Shown here in pieces: positions 5,875 through 8,474 of a stretch of 8,474 nucleotides of DNA; positions within the stretch are counted from its first letter, which is position 1, and the number at the start of each line of letters is the position of its first letter. The notes beneath the pieces are model-generated. The model searched no databases, had not been told where the DNA came from, and saw nothing but the letters and a program-made list of their open reading frames with translations. Source of the stretch: Pseudonocardiales bacterium. Lineage in GTDB: Bacteria > Actinomycetota > Actinomycetes > Mycobacteriales > Jatrophihabitantaceae. Position numbers and translations under genes: made by a program. Location: NCBI GenBank assembly GCA_030840415.1, contig JAVEEO010000044.1, positions 1-8,474 of the forward strand, written 5' to 3'.

Positions 5875-6488
5875 TTACAAGCTGATGACCCGGCTGACCC
5901 CCTCGACACGTAGCCAAAGTTCGCTGTCTCCGAGCAGGAGATGGCGCCGGTGCGCCCACCCGACCGCATCAGGTACCAGAGCAGCTGCTCCTCATAGTCG
6001 TGCAAGTGCGTCATCCTCAGGTTCCGGTCGATGCTGCCAGCGCTGACCAGCCGGCGACGGGTTTCGAAGTCCTTCTTGTTGCGAACCTGGGGATCCGGGC
6101 CCACGATCGACTCGCGGCTGTCGAGCGTAAGGCTGAATACCTTCTGGCCGTACAGCTCGATCAATAGCCTCTCAAGGCATTCCTGCCGAGCCCGCTCCTG
6201 GTTGATCTGATGGTTGTTGCGTACAACGAGGAGGTTGAAGCACGGCGCGTTGCACACGAGGTCGAGCATGTCGGCCACAGCCTGGCGGTTGCCCCGATCA
6301 GCGAGCGTTGATGCTTTGAACTCGCCTGCAGCGCCCGCTTGGGCGCGGATGTCGTTGCGGAACTGCCAGACGTCGCCACCTTCGACGAGTACCGCCGCCA
6401 GCTGGTAGTACCCAGGCTGACCCTGTCCTCGACGGGGATCGCGAAACGTCTCGTCCGCAAACGCGTAACGCGGAGGAGGCCCAGACAC
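5875..6488 (-). pseudogene. DUF3800-like (predicted RNase H-fold) gene broken by a one-base deletion
   Basis: The reading frame from GTG 6488 encodes 172 residues up to ...LHDYEEQLLWY, then changes character at base 5972. Adding one C at 5972/5973 restores PDAVGWAHRRHLLLGDSE... and runs to TAA at 5875-5877, giving a 204-residue protein. The joined product resembles actinobacterial DUF3800-like proteins: N-terminal YAFADE (acidic pair 12-13), EFKAS (56-60), LDSRES (123-128) and a late LLWYPDAVGWA with an aspartate (174) expected near the active site of this RNase H-like group. Without the repair the frame reads on through the tRNA antisense strand to 5529. GTG 6488 is preferred over ATG 6527 because GGGAGG (6495-6500, complement) sits 6 nt upstream. 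Codons ending in A or T are clearly more frequent than in neighbouring genes, suggesting acquisition. No slippery heptamer is seen at the shift. A sequencing error is the main alternative. Family assignment is from memory of motifs, moderate certainty; biological role unknown. Confidence 0.72.
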
Positions 6489-6612
6489 CAGAATCCTCCC
6501 GAACGCGTTGGCCGCGATCGCGGTCATCTGCGCAGTCGAGGATGGTATCTACCGGCACTGACAGATCCGGCAGACCGTATTTTGGCGGCGGTTCGCTTGG
6601 TAACACCAGCCA

Positions 6613-6659
6613 AGCGCGCGACGCTCGCAGCGTGAGTGCGATCGGCGCGCTGTAATTTT
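6613..6659 (+). terminator. Possible hairpin with short T-tract upstream of glmU
   Basis: AGCGCGC (6613-6619) can pair with GCGCGCT (6645-6651), enclosing a smaller stem ACGCT/AGCGT (6621-6625 and 6629-6633). GTAATTTTC follows on the + strand. It would insulate the glmU promoter from rightward read-through. The loop is irregular and the T-run short, so this is a weak call. Confidence 0.25.
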
Positions 6660-6677
6660 CGTCAGGGCCTCGCAGGC

Positions 6678-6711
6678 CGGACAACCAGCCAAGGTCGGAT
6701 AGGCTTCGGCC
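6678..6711 (+). promoter_or_regulatory. Candidate leaderless promoter of glmU-prs
   Basis: A -10-like TAGGCT (6700-6705) ends 6 nt before the GTG start of glmU, and CGGACA (6678-6683, four of six matches to TTGACA) lies 16 bp upstream of it. Transcription would begin at or beside the G of GTG, so the mRNA would have no 5' leader, a frequent arrangement in Actinobacteria. No Shine-Dalgarno-like purine run precedes the start, which agrees with this. Confidence 0.45.
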
Positions 6712-8229
6712 GTGACCGCCCCAGCCACGCCGGATGCGTGCAAGCGACTGACCGTTCTGGTACTGGCAGCCGGCGAGGGCACCCGGATGAAGTCCGCGGC
6801 GCTGCCCAAGGTCCTGCATTCCTTCGCCGGGCGTTCGCTGGTCGGCCACGCGCTGGCCGCCACCGCGCCGTTGGACGCCGACCGCACCGCCGTGGTGATC
6901 GGGCACGGCCGCGAGCAGGTGGCCGCCCACCTGGCCGAGATCGCCCCGGCCGCGGTGTCGGTGGTGCAGGAGCAGCAGAACGGCACCGGGCATGCCGTCC
7001 GGGTGGCACTGCAGCAGCTGGCCGCCGACCGGCCGGTGACCGGCACCGTGCTGGTGCTGCCCGGGGACGCGCCGCTGCTCTCGCCCGACACCCTGACCGC
7101 ACTGCTGCAATCCCATCTCGCCAGCGGCGCGGCGGCCACCCTGCTTACCAGCGAGCTGGACGATCCCACCGGCTACGGACGGGTGATCCGCTCCGGCGAC
7201 CCGGCCCGGCCGGACGCGGTGCTGCGGGTGGTCGAGCAGAAGGACGCCGGCCCGGACGAGCTGGCGGTCCGGGAGGTGTCGGCCGGCGTCTACGCCTTCG
7301 ACGCGGCTCCGCTGAGCGAGGCCGTCACCCGGTTGAGCACCGACAACGCCCAGGGCGAGGAGTACCTGCCCGACGTGGTCGCCATCTTCGTCGCCGAGGG
7401 CCGGGACGTGCGGGCCCGCACCGCCCCGGCCGACCAGACCGCCGGCGTCAACGACCGGGTGCAGTTGGCCGCCGCGCACCGCAACTACAACCAGCGACTG
7501 CTGGAGCGGCACATGCGGGCCGGCGTCCGGGTGATCGATCCGCAGACCTGCTGGGTGGACGCCGGGGTGCGCCTGGCACCCGACGTCACCCTGGCCCCGA
7601 ACGTCCAGCTGCACGGCCGCACCGAGGTCGCCGCCGGTGCGACGATCGGCCCGGACAGCACCCTGACCGACACCGTGGTGGGTCCGGGCAGCACGCTCAA
7701 CCGCACGGTGGCCAACCAGGCCCGGATCGGTGCCGGCGTCACCATCGGCCCGTTCGCCTACCTCCGGCCCGGCACCGAGCTGGCCGACCGGGTGCACATC
7801 GGCACCTACGTCGAGATCAAGGCCTCCGACATCGGCACCGCGAGCAAGGTGCCGCACCTGACCTACGTCGGTGATGCCAGCATCGGCGAGCACACCAACA
7901 TCGGGGCCGCGTCGGTGTTCGTCAACTACGACGGCGTGCACAAGCACCGGTCCCGGATCGGTGACCACGCCCGCACCGGCGCCGACACCATGTTCGTCGC
8001 CCCGGTCACGGTCGGCGACGGCGCCTATACCGCGGCCGGTTCGGTGATCACCTCCGACGTCCCACCTGGGGCTCTCGGAGTGAGTCGAACCCCGCAGCGC
8101 AACGTGGCAGGCTGGGTGCTGCGGCGGCGGGCCGGCACCGGCTCGGCGGCCGCGGCCCAAGCGGCGAACGAATCCACCGGACCGGACCGGGACGGCTCGA
8201 GCGGCAAGACGGGGAGCAGCACGGCATGA
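6712..8229 (+). CDS. glmU: Bifunctional GlcNAc-1-phosphate uridyltransferase / glucosamine-1-phosphate acetyltransferase
   Basis: 505-residue cytosolic enzyme catalysing the last two steps to UDP-GlcNAc, the precursor of peptidoglycan and actinobacterial glycolipids. The N-terminal pyrophosphorylase domain (about 12-250) shows VLAAGEGTRMKS (17-28), LPKVLH (31-36), QNGTGHA (89-95), GDAPLL (118-123), GYGR (154-157) and GVND (245-248), whose Asn binds the metal. The C-terminal left-handed beta-helix (about 275-460) has hexapeptide repeats such as VTIGPFAYLRPGT, then HLTYVGD, whose His382 matches the catalytic histidine of E. coli GlmU (363), and NYDG (405-408). Residues from about 475 are a low-complexity Gly/Ser/Ala tail; C-terminal extensions occur in actinobacterial GlmU. 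The GTG start keeps a 10-residue lead before the first strand and is supported by the promoter spacing. Its stop overlaps the prs start (ATGA), indicating translational coupling. All key residues I checked are present. Confidence 0.98.
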   Translation: MTAPATPDACKRLTVLVLAAGEGTRMKSAALPKVLHSFAGRSLVGHALAATAPLDADRTAVVIGHGREQVAAHLAEIAPAAVSVVQEQQNGTGHAVRVALQQLAADRPVTGTVLVLPGDAPLLSPDTLTALLQSHLASGAAATLLTSELDDPTGYGRVIRSGDPARPDAVLRVVEQKDAGPDELAVREVSAGVYAFDAAPLSEAVTRLSTDNAQGEEYLPDVVAIFVAEGRDVRARTAPADQTAGVNDRVQLAAAHRNYNQRLLERHMRAGVRVIDPQTCWVDAGVRLAPDVTLAPNVQLHGRTEVAAGATIGPDSTLTDTVVGPGSTLNRTVANQARIGAGVTIGPFAYLRPGTELADRVHIGTYVEIKASDIGTASKVPHLTYVGDASIGEHTNIGAASVFVNYDGVHKHRSRIGDHARTGADTMFVAPVTVGDGAYTAAGSVITSDVPPGALGVSRTPQRNVAGWVLRRRAGTGSAAAAQAANESTGPDRDGSSGKTGSSTA

Positions 8230-8474
8230 ACACCCTGCAGGTGGCCAATCGCAAGAGCATGACGCTGTTCTCCGGCCGGGCCTTTCCCGAACTGGCGGAC
8301 GAGATCGCCGGGCACATCGGCATGCCGGTCACCCCGATGACCGCCCGCGACTTCGCCAATGGCGAGATCTTCGTCCGGCCGGAGGAGTCGGTGCGCGGTT
8401 CGGACGCGTTCGTGATCCAGTCGCACACCACGCCGATCAACCACTGGGTGATGGAGACCCTGATCCTGGTGGAC
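8226..8474 (+). CDS. prs: Ribose-phosphate pyrophosphokinase, 5' part only
   Basis: The first 83 residues are present; the gene runs off the right edge. Prs transfers pyrophosphate from ATP to ribose 5-phosphate to make PRPP for purine, pyrimidine, histidine, tryptophan and NAD synthesis, and in many actinobacteria also for arabinan precursors. Family hallmarks are RKSMTLFSGRAFPELADEIA (9-28), DFANGEIFVRPEESVRG (42-58), part of the nucleotide and ribose binding region, and FVIQSHTTPINHWVMETLIL (62-81). The ATG at 8226 overlaps the glmU stop by 4 nt and is preceded by GGGGAG (8211-8216) 9 nt upstream, so it has its own ribosome site as well as coupling to glmU. The glmU-prs pair is conserved across Actinobacteria. 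Confidence 0.97.
   Translation, partial: MNTLQVANRKSMTLFSGRAFPELADEIAGHIGMPVTPMTARDFANGEIFVRPEESVRGSDAFVIQSHTTPINHWVMETLILVD

Noticed and set aside
5653..5913. Rightward ORF of 86 codons starting inside the tRNA
   Set aside because: It starts within the tRNA anticodon arm, has no ribosome site, covers the hairpin and ends antisense to the DUF3800-like gene.
5972..5980. Programmed -1 frameshifting in the DUF3800-like gene
   Set aside because: The sequence at the junction (CTCTGGTACCTGATG on the complement) has no slippery heptamer and no obvious following pseudoknot; a deletion or read error is simpler.
6298..8160. 620-codon leftward open frame opposite glmU
   Set aside because: A long antisense frame expected from high-GC codon bias; its sequence is Gly/Arg/His-rich with no domain, while the opposite strand encodes an unmistakable GlmU.
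1..8474. CRISPR array, insertion sequence, phage gene or toxin-antitoxin pair
   Set aside because: No regularly spaced identical repeats with unique spacers, no transposase or integrase motifs, and no small paired genes were found.

Overview
The window is very GC-rich and densely coding, with strong G/C preference at third codon positions. It uses GTG as well as ATG starts and carries the gene order ispE - ABC-F ATPase - TetR regulator - (insert) - tRNA-Gln - glmU - prs, which is typical of Actinobacteria, including mycobacterial relatives. I read it as a chromosomal, mostly housekeeping segment of a high-GC actinobacterium. The genus cannot be fixed from the sequence alone.

Layout, left to right. 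(1) 1-2297, rightward: the 3' half of ispE (isoprenoid precursor synthesis), then 6 nt later a complete two-domain ABC-F ATPase. (2) 2322-2960, leftward: a TetR-family regulator that converges on the ABC-F gene. It is separated by only 71 bp, holding a perfect 14-bp palindrome, from (3) 3032-4306, rightward: kynureninase (kynU). (4) 4329-4417: a short degenerate tandem repeat between convergent genes. (5) 4419-5420, leftward: a membrane acyl-CoA desaturase with all its histidine boxes. Its promoter region carries two abutting 15-bp dyad repeats that look like an operator. (6) 5620-5692, rightward: tRNA-Gln(UUG). (7) 5693-6711: a less GC-biased segment holding a leftward DUF3800-like gene that appears broken by a single-base deletion, plus two hairpins. 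(8) 6712-8229: glmU, probably on a leaderless transcript, overlapping by 4 nt with prs (8226 to the window edge).

The flanks make core metabolites: IspE for the MEP isoprenoid pathway, GlmU for UDP-GlcNAc (peptidoglycan and glycolipids), and Prs for PRPP (nucleotides, and decaprenyl-phosphoarabinose in some actinobacteria). kynU, the desaturase and the DUF3800 remnant are accessory-looking genes placed between these conserved blocks.

I found no convincing new multi-gene system. The most noteworthy points are the frameshifted DUF3800-like gene next to a tRNA, the dyad array in front of the desaturase, and the small repeat array downstream of kynU.
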